Positions 41,871-51,908 of a DNA stretch of 64,000 bases are shown piece after piece. Source of the DNA: Yarrowia lipolytica (lineage: Eukaryota > Ascomycota > Dipodascomycetes > Dipodascales); contig NC_090775.1 in the NCBI RefSeq assembly GCF_001761485.1, forward strand, positions 2,301,001-2,365,000. The letters are read 5' to 3'. The position numbers and the translations under genes were made by a program. Below the pieces are notes generated by a model that worked only from the letters and a program-made list of their open reading frames with translations, was not told the origin of the DNA and made no database searches. Positions within the stretch are counted from its first letter, which is position 1, and each line of letters begins with the position of its first letter.

Positions 41871-43172
41871 TTAAGTGGTTGACAGAATGGTGTTGATCAT
41901 CTCGTTGCCAATTCGAGTGGCTTCAGGGAACATGTGAGCAAAGTATTTTTGGGTGTCGTTGAACTCCTGCTCGTACAGTTTGTAGGAGCCGTAAGAAACG
42001 ACCTTAGACCACGTTCGAGCAGCCACCACAAACTCCAGATCGTCGGGTCGGAAGTCCTGGTTAGTAATGGAGTGTTTGATGCACTGTTCGAGCAGTCCTG
42101 GAGTGCAAAAGACGTATTCAGTGACACCCAGCCAGATTCGGAACAGAGGTGTCGAGCAGATGACGTGGTCGTAGGGGTTGATCTTGAGTTTGTGCCACGA
42201 GTCGACAATGGACAGCAGTGACAGATGCGAGTTCGGCTTTTGTGTTTCTCCCAGGGGTTTGGTTCCGAGCGAAAACTTTTCGAGAATCTCATCGGACAGC
42301 AGCAGCGAGTGTTCCTTCTTGAGGCCTCCAAACACAAAGTCTCGGGCAGCCGTAAGGCGGTCAAGCAACTCCTGCTCCTTGCCTGTGATCATGAGTTTGT
42401 ACAGATCGCCGGCACTGGATGCGTACTGCTGGATCTGAACCTTGGCAGCGGGGTTTGAGATGGCCAGACCGGCATAGACGTGCCATTTATTGGAGTAGAT
42501 TCGCAGCGAGATGTTCATCTTTGCGTTTTCCAGACCTCCGATCCAACGGCTTATCTGCCAGGGGTACTGTCCGTTCGCCTGCCAGGCCTTGCCCATGGTC
42601 AGAAATGCGGCGTGAGTCACAGCCTGTGTGTCGGCAGTGATTTTGTCGTGTTGCTCTGCCGACAGGTAGACAATCTTGGACTTGAGTGACTCCAGCAGTG
42701 ACTGCACAAACTCGAACTTCCACTCCTCGGTGTTTCTGTGTCGGATAATCACCAGAGGCATGCCCTCGGGGTTGACTTTGGGGCCGTGTAGTGAGTGGCA
42801 CGAGATGATATCCACGTCAGAGGGCAGATGTGCCTCGAACGCAGCCATCTCGGGAGCCTTACAGGACGTTTGACCACCTACAATGGAACCGACCTTTGTA
42901 GAGGGACCGTAGATGCTGACAATCTTGCCGATATTCTCGGCCTCGACGCAGTAGAGAATGTAATCGCACTTTCGAGACACATAGTGGCCATTCTGGACGA
43001 TTTCAATCTCCGAATCGGCAAATTCCTCCTTGAGCTTCTCATAGTGGGATTCCTGATCACAGGCCAGCACTTTCCAGCCCTGAGAGTTCCAGTGGTTAGC
43101 AAACAGACGGCCCATGTCGCCCATGCCAATCACACCCACTAGCTTGGTTTTCTTCCATTCCTCAATAGACAT
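41871..43172 (-). CDS. TYR1: Prephenate dehydrogenase Tyr1
   Basis: Tyrosine biosynthesis enzyme that oxidises and decarboxylates prephenate to 4-hydroxyphenylpyruvate using NADP. The start at 43172 gives 433 residues beginning MSIEEWKKTKLVGVIGMGDM, aligned with the yeast N-terminus. An in-frame ATG at 43235 would add 21 residues without family match. The dinucleotide-binding GMGDMG lies at residues 16-21. Further family blocks are GSIVGGQTSCKAPE, SCHSLHGPKVNPEGMPLVII, HDKITADTQAVTHAAFLTMG, NISLRIYSNKWHVYAGLAI, and the C-terminal PEATRIGNEMINTILS. Length is close to the 452 of S. cerevisiae. Confidence 0.96.
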   Translation of the reverse strand: MSIEEWKKTKLVGVIGMGDMGRLFANHWNSQGWKVLACDQESHYEKLKEEFADSEIEIVQNGHYVSRKCDYILYCVEAENIGKIVSIYGPSTKVGSIVGGQTSCKAPEMAAFEAHLPSDVDIISCHSLHGPKVNPEGMPLVIIRHRNTEEWKFEFVQSLLESLKSKIVYLSAEQHDKITADTQAVTHAAFLTMGKAWQANGQYPWQISRWIGGLENAKMNISLRIYSNKWHVYAGLAISNPAAKVQIQQYASSAGDLYKLMITGKEQELLDRLTAARDFVFGGLKKEHSLLLSDEILEKFSLGTKPLGETQKPNSHLSLLSIVDSWHKLKINPYDHVICSTPLFRIWLGVTEYVFCTPGLLEQCIKHSITNQDFRPDDLEFVVAARTWSKVVSYGSYKLYEQEFNDTQKYFAHMFPEATRIGNEMINTILSTT

Positions 43173-43635
43173 GTTGTAGAGCGTGGCGAAAGTACAATGT
43201 ATCGTGTCGTAGAAATGGTGTTTCCGGATCTCCATATTGAGACTAAAACCTTATGCGGATAGTGAAACTCCGAGGTGGAATGGAGGTGAAGGTATAGGGG
43301 GCTTAAAACGTGGTATTTTAGAACTGAATTTTTAATTTCTGGATCTTGAATTGGTTGTGATTGAAATTTGACATTTCTATTTCTCATAACATATCTTTTA
43401 CCCCTGTCATTGTCGAGTTTCTACTTTCCTAAAATCATTAACAAACTTTTAGCTTATGCTGAAGTATATTCAACTAAACGGATCACCTTGAACTTCCATC
43501 TACCACGGTGATCTGATTCGGAAGAAACTGAAACATAAGCCGAGGGGTTGACTGGTCTTTTTTTGTATGTAAATTACCTGTTGTTATTCAAACTCCTTTA
43601 CCCAGTTACCCACTACATTTGTTCTCCTACTTCTC
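43173..43635. other. TYR1-COG3 divergent promoter
   Basis: AT-rich 463 bp between divergent start codons. No Gcn4-type site was obvious by eye. Confidence 0.5.
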
Positions 43636-45987
43636 ATGTCACTCCAAACACACGCGCAACTCTATTTGCACATCCGACATACGTGGTACAGCTCTCCATA
43701 CCCACACCCGGAGGATAGACGTGGTTACACAGCAAGAGAGATGTACGACGAATGGGCATACATGGACGCGGCGAAGCCGGCTCCAAAGCCGGTAAGCCCG
43801 AAGAGATCACGTGCCAAAAGCATCATTCAGTCCGTGGCCGTGGAGAAGGTGGTCCAAGTGACCCAGACAGATGTGCTGGAGGTGCCTCCTTTGCGTCGAC
43901 GGACACAGAGCGTCAATGTGGGCTCGCTGGAGAGACCCGAGGTTGAGAAACTGCGCACAGAATGGCCATTCTCGAGGAGAGAAGTGGAAGAGCTCTTTTC
44001 TCCTTCCGGAAACAGCTCCCTACAACAATCAGCATCGTCATCACAAGAAACAAACACGCCACAGCTCCAAAGGGCCACCACCATGTACATGCAGGCCACG
44101 TCGTACTCGCTGACGTGCTCCAAGCTGCTGGACCAGACTAACGACATCATTGGCTTGTTGGACACTCTGTCCGTTTCATTCCTCAAGGTGGAAAACGACA
44201 CGGAGAAGTTCCAACGCGAATGCAATGCGCTCATGGACGAACAGACACATTTGGAAACTCTCATCGGTAATCTGCAACAGAATCTCGACATGTTCACCCG
44301 CATTGAATCTGTCCAGAGACAGGTGACAGGAGGCAGTCACAACTTCATCAAGACGCCAGCGTTTAGATCCATTCTGCAGCAGATTGACGAGTCGCTTGTC
44401 TATATCCCCGAGCACAACAACTTCAAGGGTGCTGAGGATTATGAGCAGCGCTTCATGGCACTTTTAGTGCGATGTTTACGTCTGGTGGTGGTGTATTTCG
44501 GCAACAAGGTGACGGATATTGGCGCAGAGGCACAGGAAAAGATGGCTACCGTTTCTTCGTCGGCAGCCAGTCATGCTCTCATGTACAGCAAGTTTGAGCA
44601 GGCCACTAACCTGGGAGAAATGGTGTCTGAGGTGTCAAAGCGAGCTCAGTATCCACAGATTGAGCCCATGATGCAGGAGCTATACCAAAAGTATTTTGCA
44701 GCCCGTCAACCAATCCTGCGACCTCACATTGATAAATCTGTGTTTGACATTAACTCCTCCAGTGGCACAGACAGCGTCAAATTCTGTCGGAAGGCGCTGT
44801 CGTTGTACAAGCAGATTTTCAGCGACGAGAAGCGGCTCTTTGACCATTTCTTCCCCGACGAGGGCCATGGTCGACTTGCTGAATGGATGGATGGACTGTT
44901 TGAGGGTCTGTATGACCAGCTTCGAACTCGAATACTTCGAGATCGGTCTGTTTCTGTCTTGTGTGAGATTGCCGTCATCCTGCAGGACGATGAGAGTATG
45001 GATGACGATGGCTTTGGCAACCTGGTTTTCAACGCACTACAAGACGTCCAGTCACGGTTGGTGTTCAGGGCCCAAAATATCATTGATCATGAGATTGTTA
45101 ACTACGTTCCTGGAGACGGAGACTTCTTGATTGGTAGCAGAAGGACCAATGAAAAAGAAGATGATAAGACAGCTTCTTCTTCTGTTGGCGACGAATCTAA
45201 CGCCGATATCTCCAATGATCTCCTTCAGGGCTGGTACCCTCCTCTACGACGAACTGTGATTTTACTGTCGCAAATATACCAGTTGGTCAACTCGCATGTT
45301 TTTGATACCATGGCTCACAATGTGTTGCACGACTGTATCACTTCGTTGAATGTTGCACGTGTGGTGGCTCAGAAGCGCCTGGGTCCGTCTGACGCCGAGC
45401 TCTGGTTTATCAAGAACCTGTTGATGCTCAACTCACAGGTGGCTGAGTTTGACATTCAGTTTGTGCCTGAGGAGAAGCAGCTTGACTTCTCGGGAGCTCT
45501 GGGCATTCTGGGCCAGATTGCGCGTGAGCGACGTGTGACCACCGACAAGGATGGCATTGCTGGTCTTGCACGAGCCTCTCTGCCTCGAGTCATTAACTCC
45601 ATGATGGACGCTCGTGTGGAACTTTCTGCCAACCTGCGTAACGCCATCTCCACCATGACCGAGTCTGAGGTGCGCCACATTGCCAAGAGCATCATGACGG
45701 ACCCCAAACCGGAGAACATTGTGACTGACACGCGGCAACTGCGAGAAGACACGGCCTCGGAGATTCCGCGGTCGTACACGAAGATTAAGTCGTATGTGGA
45801 CGATGCCCAGGCTGCGGATGTGCTGATTGAGGCCATCCAGGACTTGTTGGTGCGCAACTACGACGAGTATCATCGTAAGATGGTCACTCGGGGCAAGCCT
45901 GAGCAGCTGGAGGCTCTTATGGAGGTGGATGGATTCGTCAGTTGGGTTGGAGACGTTATTCAAAAGTTGTATATTAGTGAGCAATAA
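43636..45987 (+). CDS. COG3: Conserved oligomeric Golgi complex subunit 3
   Basis: Cog3 (Sec34) is a lobe A subunit of the COG tether for retrograde vesicles within the Golgi. The product has 783 residues from the first ATG, or 748 from the next in-frame ATG at 43741 (MYDEWAYMDAAKP); the extra 35 residues have no family match, so the start is uncertain. The N-terminal Sec34-like domain begins near 150: SKLLDQTNDIIGLLDTLSVS, then a coiled coil (ENDTEKFQRECNALMDEQTH) and FIKTPAFRSILQQIDESLVY with HNNFKGAEDYEQRFMALLVR. Those blocks are typical of Cog3. The long helical C-terminal part ends WVGDVIQKLYISEQ. Confidence 0.9.
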   Translation: MSLQTHAQLYLHIRHTWYSSPYPHPEDRRGYTAREMYDEWAYMDAAKPAPKPVSPKRSRAKSIIQSVAVEKVVQVTQTDVLEVPPLRRRTQSVNVGSLERPEVEKLRTEWPFSRREVEELFSPSGNSSLQQSASSSQETNTPQLQRATTMYMQATSYSLTCSKLLDQTNDIIGLLDTLSVSFLKVENDTEKFQRECNALMDEQTHLETLIGNLQQNLDMFTRIESVQRQVTGGSHNFIKTPAFRSILQQIDESLVYIPEHNNFKGAEDYEQRFMALLVRCLRLVVVYFGNKVTDIGAEAQEKMATVSSSAASHALMYSKFEQATNLGEMVSEVSKRAQYPQIEPMMQELYQKYFAARQPILRPHIDKSVFDINSSSGTDSVKFCRKALSLYKQIFSDEKRLFDHFFPDEGHGRLAEWMDGLFEGLYDQLRTRILRDRSVSVLCEIAVILQDDESMDDDGFGNLVFNALQDVQSRLVFRAQNIIDHEIVNYVPGDGDFLIGSRRTNEKEDDKTASSSVGDESNADISNDLLQGWYPPLRRTVILLSQIYQLVNSHVFDTMAHNVLHDCITSLNVARVVAQKRLGPSDAELWFIKNLLMLNSQVAEFDIQFVPEEKQLDFSGALGILGQIARERRVTTDKDGIAGLARASLPRVINSMMDARVELSANLRNAISTMTESEVRHIAKSIMTDPKPENIVTDTRQLREDTASEIPRSYTKIKSYVDDAQAADVLIEAIQDLLVRNYDEYHRKMVTRGKPEQLEALMEVDGFVSWVGDVIQKLYISEQ

Positions 45988-46279
45988 GTTAGAGGGTGGA
46001 CATGTAAATACGACTGAACGCATGATGAAGGAATTACATGGAGAGTGGGGGAGACTTGTAGAGAGTCGGTAGAAAAAAGACCACATAAAATAGACCACCA
46101 GTTACTACGGGTGTGTATTCGTTGTAAACTACAGTAGACAGCTGCAATACACAGTATCATTGTCGCGTATTGTACAACAGGCCACATTTATGACAGTATT
46201 ACTGCAAGGCAGTGTGTAGAGTAGGAACGGTCCATCCACTTTGTCTGCAATTTTATTGAATAAATAATCCGTCGACTGT

Positions 46280-46566
46280 CTACTTTCCAGTCGCTTTGGC
46301 AGCCTCCTCGTTGGGGTTGTATGTGTTTTCGGCCAGCATCTTGTTGAGCTTCTGTTTGACCACCTCGACCATGGAGGGGTGGATCATGAGATGGGTGTCA
46401 TCCAGCTCGTCCAAAATGATGTTGTGTTGCGACGAGTCAATGTTGACGATGAGCGCCTTGATGGAGGGATCGCATTCAATCAGAACGCCTGCGTTAGTTG
46501 TCTGCTCACCGGCTGGTTTTTTCCGCTGTCGAATTCTCCCTACTCACCTCTGGTGGCCTTTGGCAT
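46280..46566 (-). CDS. TFB5: TFIIH subunit Tfb5, two exons
   Basis: Smallest TFIIH core subunit (human TTDA/p8), stabilising the complex for nucleotide excision repair and transcription. Coding exons are 46548-46566 (19 nt) and 46280-46488; the intron 46489-46547 (59 nt) has GTGAGT and CTAACGCAG. The spliced product has 75 residues and starts MPKATRGVLIECDPSIKALI, followed by NIILDELDDTHLMIHPSMVE, VVKQKLNKMLAENTYNPNEE and AAKATGK. The family landmarks CDPSIKALI and LDELDDTHL are intact, and length is near the 72 of S. cerevisiae. The gene is invisible as an unspliced frame. It converges with COG3 with 292 bp between stop codons. Confidence 0.94.
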
Positions 46567-47424
46567 GTTGATGAAGCGAACTTTGATTGGGATCAGAGTT
46601 GTGATGAAAATAGGTGTAATGATCAGTTAGAGGTTCTGATAGAAATCGATGTGATATATATAAAACCCTTTTAAACCACTAAAATCAAAAGAGATGGTAA
46701 TTTGATAACTTCCCCTTTAGTGGGAAGTTGCCCCACTTTTTCAATTTCACCTACCGTGGCGTGTATTTTCGTACACTTGGTACTCGTTCTTAGAAACAAC
46801 TTTCAGACTCAGAAAAAGAACTGTTCCGGGTTTACATGCACCTATAAATATGACATGAGACAGCAGGGGTGTTGTCGTTATACAGTGTTACGGCAGTGCT
46901 CATCTGTGATTGTGATTGTCGTCGCATTCTACAAGTAGTCACATGAGTACGTACAATACACGGTCTTTTTGGTATTGCTGTAGCTTCTACTACTACACCT
47001 TGCCGTAGTTTAACCGTCCCAACTAAAACACACTCGGTAGTTAAACAATACATACGCTACAGAGATACAATAGAATCCCCGCTGTACAAGTACTATACGG
47101 AACTGGTGCGCGTTCAACGTCCAAAAAAGTAATTCTTGACACAAGCACGTCGCTGCCAAGTGTCGGCTGGTTCCAAACGTACAAATATACACCTGTATGT
47201 ACGAAGACGTCATAGCTCTGGACGAGGAAGGGGTAACAGCGAATGTCTTTAAATCAGCAGGTAGAAGTTCTAACAGAATAATAACTATACCATTCGATTT
47301 GTCTCGTCTCGGTGGTCATTATACACTTTTCAGATCTTGAACTGTTCCATTTTTACCACTTTCACCTCCTGACACCCTGGACTCGACTCCCGGGTAACCC
47401 GCATATATCACAGCCTACATAATC
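46567..47424. other. TFB5-VPS41 divergent region
   Basis: About 860 bp with the TFB5 TATA box and a TACAAGTAC half-site at about 47085. No gene is seen. Confidence 0.6.
46655..46662 (-). promoter_or_regulatory. TATA box of TFB5
   Basis: TATATATA about 90 bp before the TFB5 start codon on the minus strand. Confidence 0.4.
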
Positions 47425-50400
47425 ATGCAGACATCCTCTCCAGTCAAGATGCCAGACGACAATGCTATGGAGGGAGCTGAAACTCAACATGAAGGTGGCA
47501 ATGTGGAGAATCCGCCGACGGGTGAGGAGGTGATTCCCCAGTCACGTGGCTCCGACTACAACACCGCTCGAGATACGGCCGATACGAGTACTACTACTGC
47601 CAACAACGAAGTCGATGAAGCAACTGAGACGAACGGAAACGACACAAGCAATGGTTCTGGCGATAATAGCTCGGGTAAGAAGGATACGGAAGGACATAGT
47701 GATGACAACGAAGCTCAGAATGGAGAAGGATCTGATAAGCATGGACAGGAGGATACGCAGGAGGAAGAAGGCAATGATGAACAGAATGGCAAACAGAATG
47801 ATGACCATAAGTCTGATCACAACTCGGAATCCACCAACTCCGAGTCTGAGTCTGACTCAGACTCCGGCTCCGATTCTGAGTCCGATTCTGACTCTGATAC
47901 TGAAGAAGCTGAACCACGACTCAAGTACTCTCGTTTGGCAGGTCTTCCCAAAACTATCTTTACGCGCGACCCCGTGTCTGCCACGTTGGTCAACGATAAT
48001 ATTGTGATTATCGCCACCCACTCGGGTCTCATCCATCTGTTCAGACCCAACATTGAGTTGATCCGCAGCTTCAAGGCCCACTCGGCAAGTATCATGTCTC
48101 TGAGCACAGACGGCACGTACTTTGCCTCGGCGTCCCTAGATGGCCGCGTAGTCATCGGCAGCATTTCAGATCCCCAAGACATTGCTGCATCCGACTTCAA
48201 ACGACCAGTTCATGCTGTAGCCCTAGACCCAAACTACGCCTCATCAAAGACATTTGTGTCTGGTGGAACCGCCGGAAACGTGGTCTTATCGGAAAAGGGA
48301 TGGCTGCAGGCTCGAAGCGACACCAATATTTGCACCAGCGACTCGACAATCGTGCTGCTGAGGTGGATTGGCGACGTAGTGCTGTGGATCAACGACGACG
48401 GAATCACGATATGGAACCACGTGACTAAACAACAGGTTCTTCAGGTGCCCAAACCTGACAACATTTCGCGGGCCGATCTGTACCATCCCCGCATGCATCT
48501 CAGTGATGGACACGATCGAATCTACCTCGCTTGGGCAGACCACATTTGGATTCTGGAGGTGACGCAGGAGAAGAAGGAACGTGGTAAGAGACTCAAGAAG
48601 GAGCCTGTCAACGACGGCATGTCAATATTCTCGCGCCGAATCCTTTCAACCTCTGCGTCTTCCACGAAATCACCCCAGCCAGAAACAACAGTTGCTGTGG
48701 TGACCAAGTTCAGAGTCGATTCTCTCCTGTGTGGCATTTCGACCTTTGGAGCCGACATGCTCATGTTGCTGTGTTACACCAAAGGAGAGCGACGGGCCCA
48801 GAGACCCGAGTTGCGGCTCATTGATGCTGCTTCAGGTGAAGAAGTGTCTTCTGATGAGCTGCCTCTCAACGGCTTTGAATCTTTGGGTCCCAATGACTAC
48901 CAGCTGCAGACCCATGCACCTGTGCAGAAAGATGCCAAAGCACAGTACTACATTATCAGTGCGCACGACGGAGTAGTTGCTCGTGAGCGAGATCTCACCG
49001 ATCACGTGCAATGGCTTGTTGAGCACGAAAAGTACGAGTCTGCCTGGGTCACGTGTGAGTCCATCTACGGTACTGTGGAGCGAAAGAATCTCGGCATTGA
49101 ATGGGTTGAGTCTCACGTAAGAGATGAACTTTGGCGAGAAGCTGGAGCGGCTCTTTCTCTTGTTCTGACTGCATTTCTGGGTACAATTGACCCTCAGGAT
49201 ACTTACAAACACACAATTTGGTCGGAGGACTGGGCAAACTGGGCTTTCATCTTTGGAAAGTCAAACAACTACGAGCTTTTGGCAAACTATCTCCCTGACC
49301 AGCTTCAGTCTTCGGTCTACGACGAGTACCTGCGTCATTATCTACGCGATGATGCTGAAAAGTTTGGTTTCTACATGAAAAAGTGGCAGGGTCTGTTCGG
49401 CGAAGGAATCGAGCAGTCTCTTGTTGAAGAGATTGATTCCTCTGAAGATGACAAGAAGACCAGTGCGCTGAAGCTGGCTCTTGCTGAGCTCAACATTGCC
49501 GACGGAAAGTATAAGCCTGCTCTGGCGCTATTGCTGGAGTTGCGAGATGAACGGTGTCTTGATCTAATTGAAGCTCATCATCTCCTGAGCGATATTTCAC
49601 CCAAGGATATCCCCAGCCTGCTGACCATTGGAGCTGGTAAAGACACAGCATCTACTCTTGCTGCCCTTGACAAAGCATCTGCTGAGGAGATTCAGACGAC
49701 TCTGAAACGCACCACTGAGCTGCTCGTGGAAGGTTACCATGAGTTGCCTCCCAAAACTGTTCTTTCTTCTCTCCCTGAGTCTTCTCCCCTGGCATACGTG
49801 TACCTGCACTCTCTGAACCAAGTTGATTCGTTTGCTGCTCGTGACTATGGTAACCAGCTCATGGCTCTGTATGCGAAGTACGACCATGTGGCTCTTTCTG
49901 CCTTCCTCAAGTCCAACAATAACTACGACATTGGTTCTGCCGTTGACCTGTGTCGCGCAGACAAGAGTCTGACTCCGGACTTGGTATACTTGCTTGGAAA
50001 GGTTGGCCGCAACATGGAGGCCTTGCGGCTGATTATTGACGAGCTGCAGGACCCTTACCAGGCCATTTCCTTTTCTCTTAAGCAGAAGGATTCCGAGCTG
50101 TGGAACTTCCTGGTCGACTACTCCATCGACAAGCCCTTGTTTCTCAAGGCGCTTTTGGAGAACATCGCCATGGCACAGACTCCCACATACAAGCTCATTG
50201 AGCGGATCCCCCCTAACCTCGAGATCCCTGGACTCAAGGGCTGTCTTCTGAACATTTTCACCGAGAACGAGCTGCAGCTGTCTGTGACTAAAGGAGCTCA
50301 TGAGATCATCACCAATGAGTGTCATCGAGAAACAGACGCTCTTGGTCGGTTGAGAATGGGCGGAGTGGCGTTTGATGGAGTAGGTATGGACGAGTTTGCT

Positions 50401-50523
50401 GTAAAAAGTCTTGACGGGAAAACTGTGGAGGTGGATAGCTTGCCTTCTTGGCAGGCGCATGATGGGTCTTTCGCATCCAAGCTGGCACATGTTTCGTTTC
50501 TCCAACAGCAGTCAGGCAGGTAA
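47425..50523 (+). CDS. VPS41: HOPS tethering subunit Vps41
   Basis: Vps41 is the Rab-binding effector subunit of HOPS for vacuole fusion and also takes part in AP-3 transport. The product has 1032 residues (S. cerevisiae 992). Residues 1-155 are a low-complexity acidic tail (Asp, Glu, Asn, Ser). A WD40-like N-terminal propeller follows: KYSRLAGLPKTIFTRDPVSA, IIATHSGLIHLFRPNIELIR, SIMSLSTDGTYFASASLDGR. The C-terminal half is helical solenoid of CHCR type (LADYLPD-like repeats, WNFLVDYSIDKPLFLKALLE). No C-terminal RING cysteine pairs are visible, as in budding yeast. It converges with SNG1 with 83 bp between stops. Confidence 0.92.
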   Translation: MQTSSPVKMPDDNAMEGAETQHEGGNVENPPTGEEVIPQSRGSDYNTARDTADTSTTTANNEVDEATETNGNDTSNGSGDNSSGKKDTEGHSDDNEAQNGEGSDKHGQEDTQEEEGNDEQNGKQNDDHKSDHNSESTNSESESDSDSGSDSESDSDSDTEEAEPRLKYSRLAGLPKTIFTRDPVSATLVNDNIVIIATHSGLIHLFRPNIELIRSFKAHSASIMSLSTDGTYFASASLDGRVVIGSISDPQDIAASDFKRPVHAVALDPNYASSKTFVSGGTAGNVVLSEKGWLQARSDTNICTSDSTIVLLRWIGDVVLWINDDGITIWNHVTKQQVLQVPKPDNISRADLYHPRMHLSDGHDRIYLAWADHIWILEVTQEKKERGKRLKKEPVNDGMSIFSRRILSTSASSTKSPQPETTVAVVTKFRVDSLLCGISTFGADMLMLLCYTKGERRAQRPELRLIDAASGEEVSSDELPLNGFESLGPNDYQLQTHAPVQKDAKAQYYIISAHDGVVARERDLTDHVQWLVEHEKYESAWVTCESIYGTVERKNLGIEWVESHVRDELWREAGAALSLVLTAFLGTIDPQDTYKHTIWSEDWANWAFIFGKSNNYELLANYLPDQLQSSVYDEYLRHYLRDDAEKFGFYMKKWQGLFGEGIEQSLVEEIDSSEDDKKTSALKLALAELNIADGKYKPALALLLELRDERCLDLIEAHHLLSDISPKDIPSLLTIGAGKDTASTLAALDKASAEEIQTTLKRTTELLVEGYHELPPKTVLSSLPESSPLAYVYLHSLNQVDSFAARDYGNQLMALYAKYDHVALSAFLKSNNNYDIGSAVDLCRADKSLTPDLVYLLGKVGRNMEALRLIIDELQDPYQAISFSLKQKDSELWNFLVDYSIDKPLFLKALLENIAMAQTPTYKLIERIPPNLEIPGLKGCLLNIFTENELQLSVTKGAHEIITNECHRETDALGRLRMGGVAFDGVGMDEFAVKSLDGKTVEVDSLPSWQAHDGSFASKLAHVSFLQQQSGR

Positions 50524-50606
50524 GGTGGAAATATACAATAATTTATTCATTAACATAGATATTGCAGTATGTAGTATAATGTAGTTTTGTTTCATTCGTT
50601 GTTCGA

Positions 50607-51908
50607 TCACTTTTTGTTGTTCGCCTTTGCCAAGCGGTCATTATTCCACAGACCCACAAACGAGATGCACCAGTTCACTACTATCCAGATGAGCAGTACT
50701 CCGACGTTCAAGCCAATTGTAGACTTGACGTTGAACAGAATCGTTCGGATGGCCTCCAATGCATTGTACAGTGGCATGGCTTTTCCATAAGCGTACACTC
50801 CAGGCGACACTTCCAGAGGAGACATGGCAGTGGCAGTATTGACAATGACCCAGAAGAGCAGCCAGACAGGCAAGATTGGGGGAAAGTACTTGACGAAGAT
50901 GATCTGAATGTTGTCCGTGGCTCCTCCTAGTGCTAACATAGCCAGGTAGTTGATGAGCCAGTAGACTACGAAGCCTGCTTTTCCGTAGGCGACTCCAAAG
51001 TCCTGTTGGAAGGCCAGAGACACGAGCGAGAAGCACAGCGACACAATAAACATACTGACGCAGTTGACGGCGCATCTGTACAGAAATCTCTGCCAGAAGA
51101 CGATCTTGTAAGGGATCATTATGGCGTGGATGAGATTCCACATCATTGTTTGTTGGAATGATACAATGATGAGATAGATGAGTCCCACATTGTCTATAGC
51201 CGATGCTACTCCTCCTGTAAATGGCCTGATGTCGTAGTTTGCAAACTTCAGTGTTGTGATGTTGTTTCTGATGATGTTTGCAACCTGCAAATCTGAGAAG
51301 TTCCTCGTCAGCAGCTGTTGAATATGAGGGACCTGTTTCTCCAAAAACTGGGCCTGAAACTCTAGAATCTGGGGAAGAATGTAGGTCCAATGAATTGTTT
51401 CCTGTCTTCCTGATGCATAGTAGTATGATATTTGGTGTGCCTCCTTCATGTCTCCATTTAGTATCGCCTGGGTGTCCTCGGTCGCATTATGTTCCACCAC
51501 CAGCACTCCCCAATAGTTGTGCTGTACCACCAGAGTTTCGATCTGCTCCCTAGTGCTGAACATGTCTGAGGGAATGTAATCCAGCGCTACCAGAGTCTTT
51601 TCTTGAGGTCTAGCACCCACTTGGTCCATGAACAAGTCTCCGACCACCCCCTGATCCCAGTTGATGACCCCCACCCGTAGGTTATGAGCCCTCTCCGATC
51701 TGCGGAACATGGCGCCCCAGAAGACGGAAAAGACAGCCAGCACTCCGACACTCAAAAAGAGCATCATGAACAGTGACTTTTTTAACACGGCATAGTGTCC
51801 GGGACGCACATCATTGTGGAAGAGGTGTCGTTGCTGCTGCTGTGAAGGCTGTATGTCTTGCTCAGAGTTGTCCGACGATTGAATAGGCTGTTTTTCCGAA
51901 GCCGACAT
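50607..51908 (-). CDS. SNG1-like membrane protein (DUF3533 family)
   Basis: Product of 433 residues with the ABC-2-like plan of the fungal Sng1 family; yeast SNG1 confers nitrosoguanidine resistance and affects plasma-membrane lipid asymmetry. Seen: Gln/Ser-rich N-tail, first membrane segment at about 45-65 (LFMMLFLSVGVLAVFSVFWG), and the family block RVGVINWDQGVVGDLFMDQV. A large extracytoplasmic domain to about 225 contains YYYASGRQETIHWTYILPQI. Five or so further membrane segments follow (IYLIIVSFQQTMMW, CVSMFIVSLCFSLVSL, FPPILPVWLLFWVIVNTATA), ending in a basic tail. Transported substrate is unknown. A TATA box lies 35 bp upstream. Confidence 0.88.
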   Translation of the reverse strand: MSASEKQPIQSSDNSEQDIQPSQQQQRHLFHNDVRPGHYAVLKKSLFMMLFLSVGVLAVFSVFWGAMFRRSERAHNLRVGVINWDQGVVGDLFMDQVGARPQEKTLVALDYIPSDMFSTREQIETLVVQHNYWGVLVVEHNATEDTQAILNGDMKEAHQISYYYASGRQETIHWTYILPQILEFQAQFLEKQVPHIQQLLTRNFSDLQVANIIRNNITTLKFANYDIRPFTGGVASAIDNVGLIYLIIVSFQQTMMWNLIHAIMIPYKIVFWQRFLYRCAVNCVSMFIVSLCFSLVSLAFQQDFGVAYGKAGFVVYWLINYLAMLALGGATDNIQIIFVKYFPPILPVWLLFWVIVNTATAMSPLEVSPGVYAYGKAMPLYNALEAIRTILFNVKSTIGLNVGVLLIWIVVNWCISFVGLWNNDRLAKANNKK

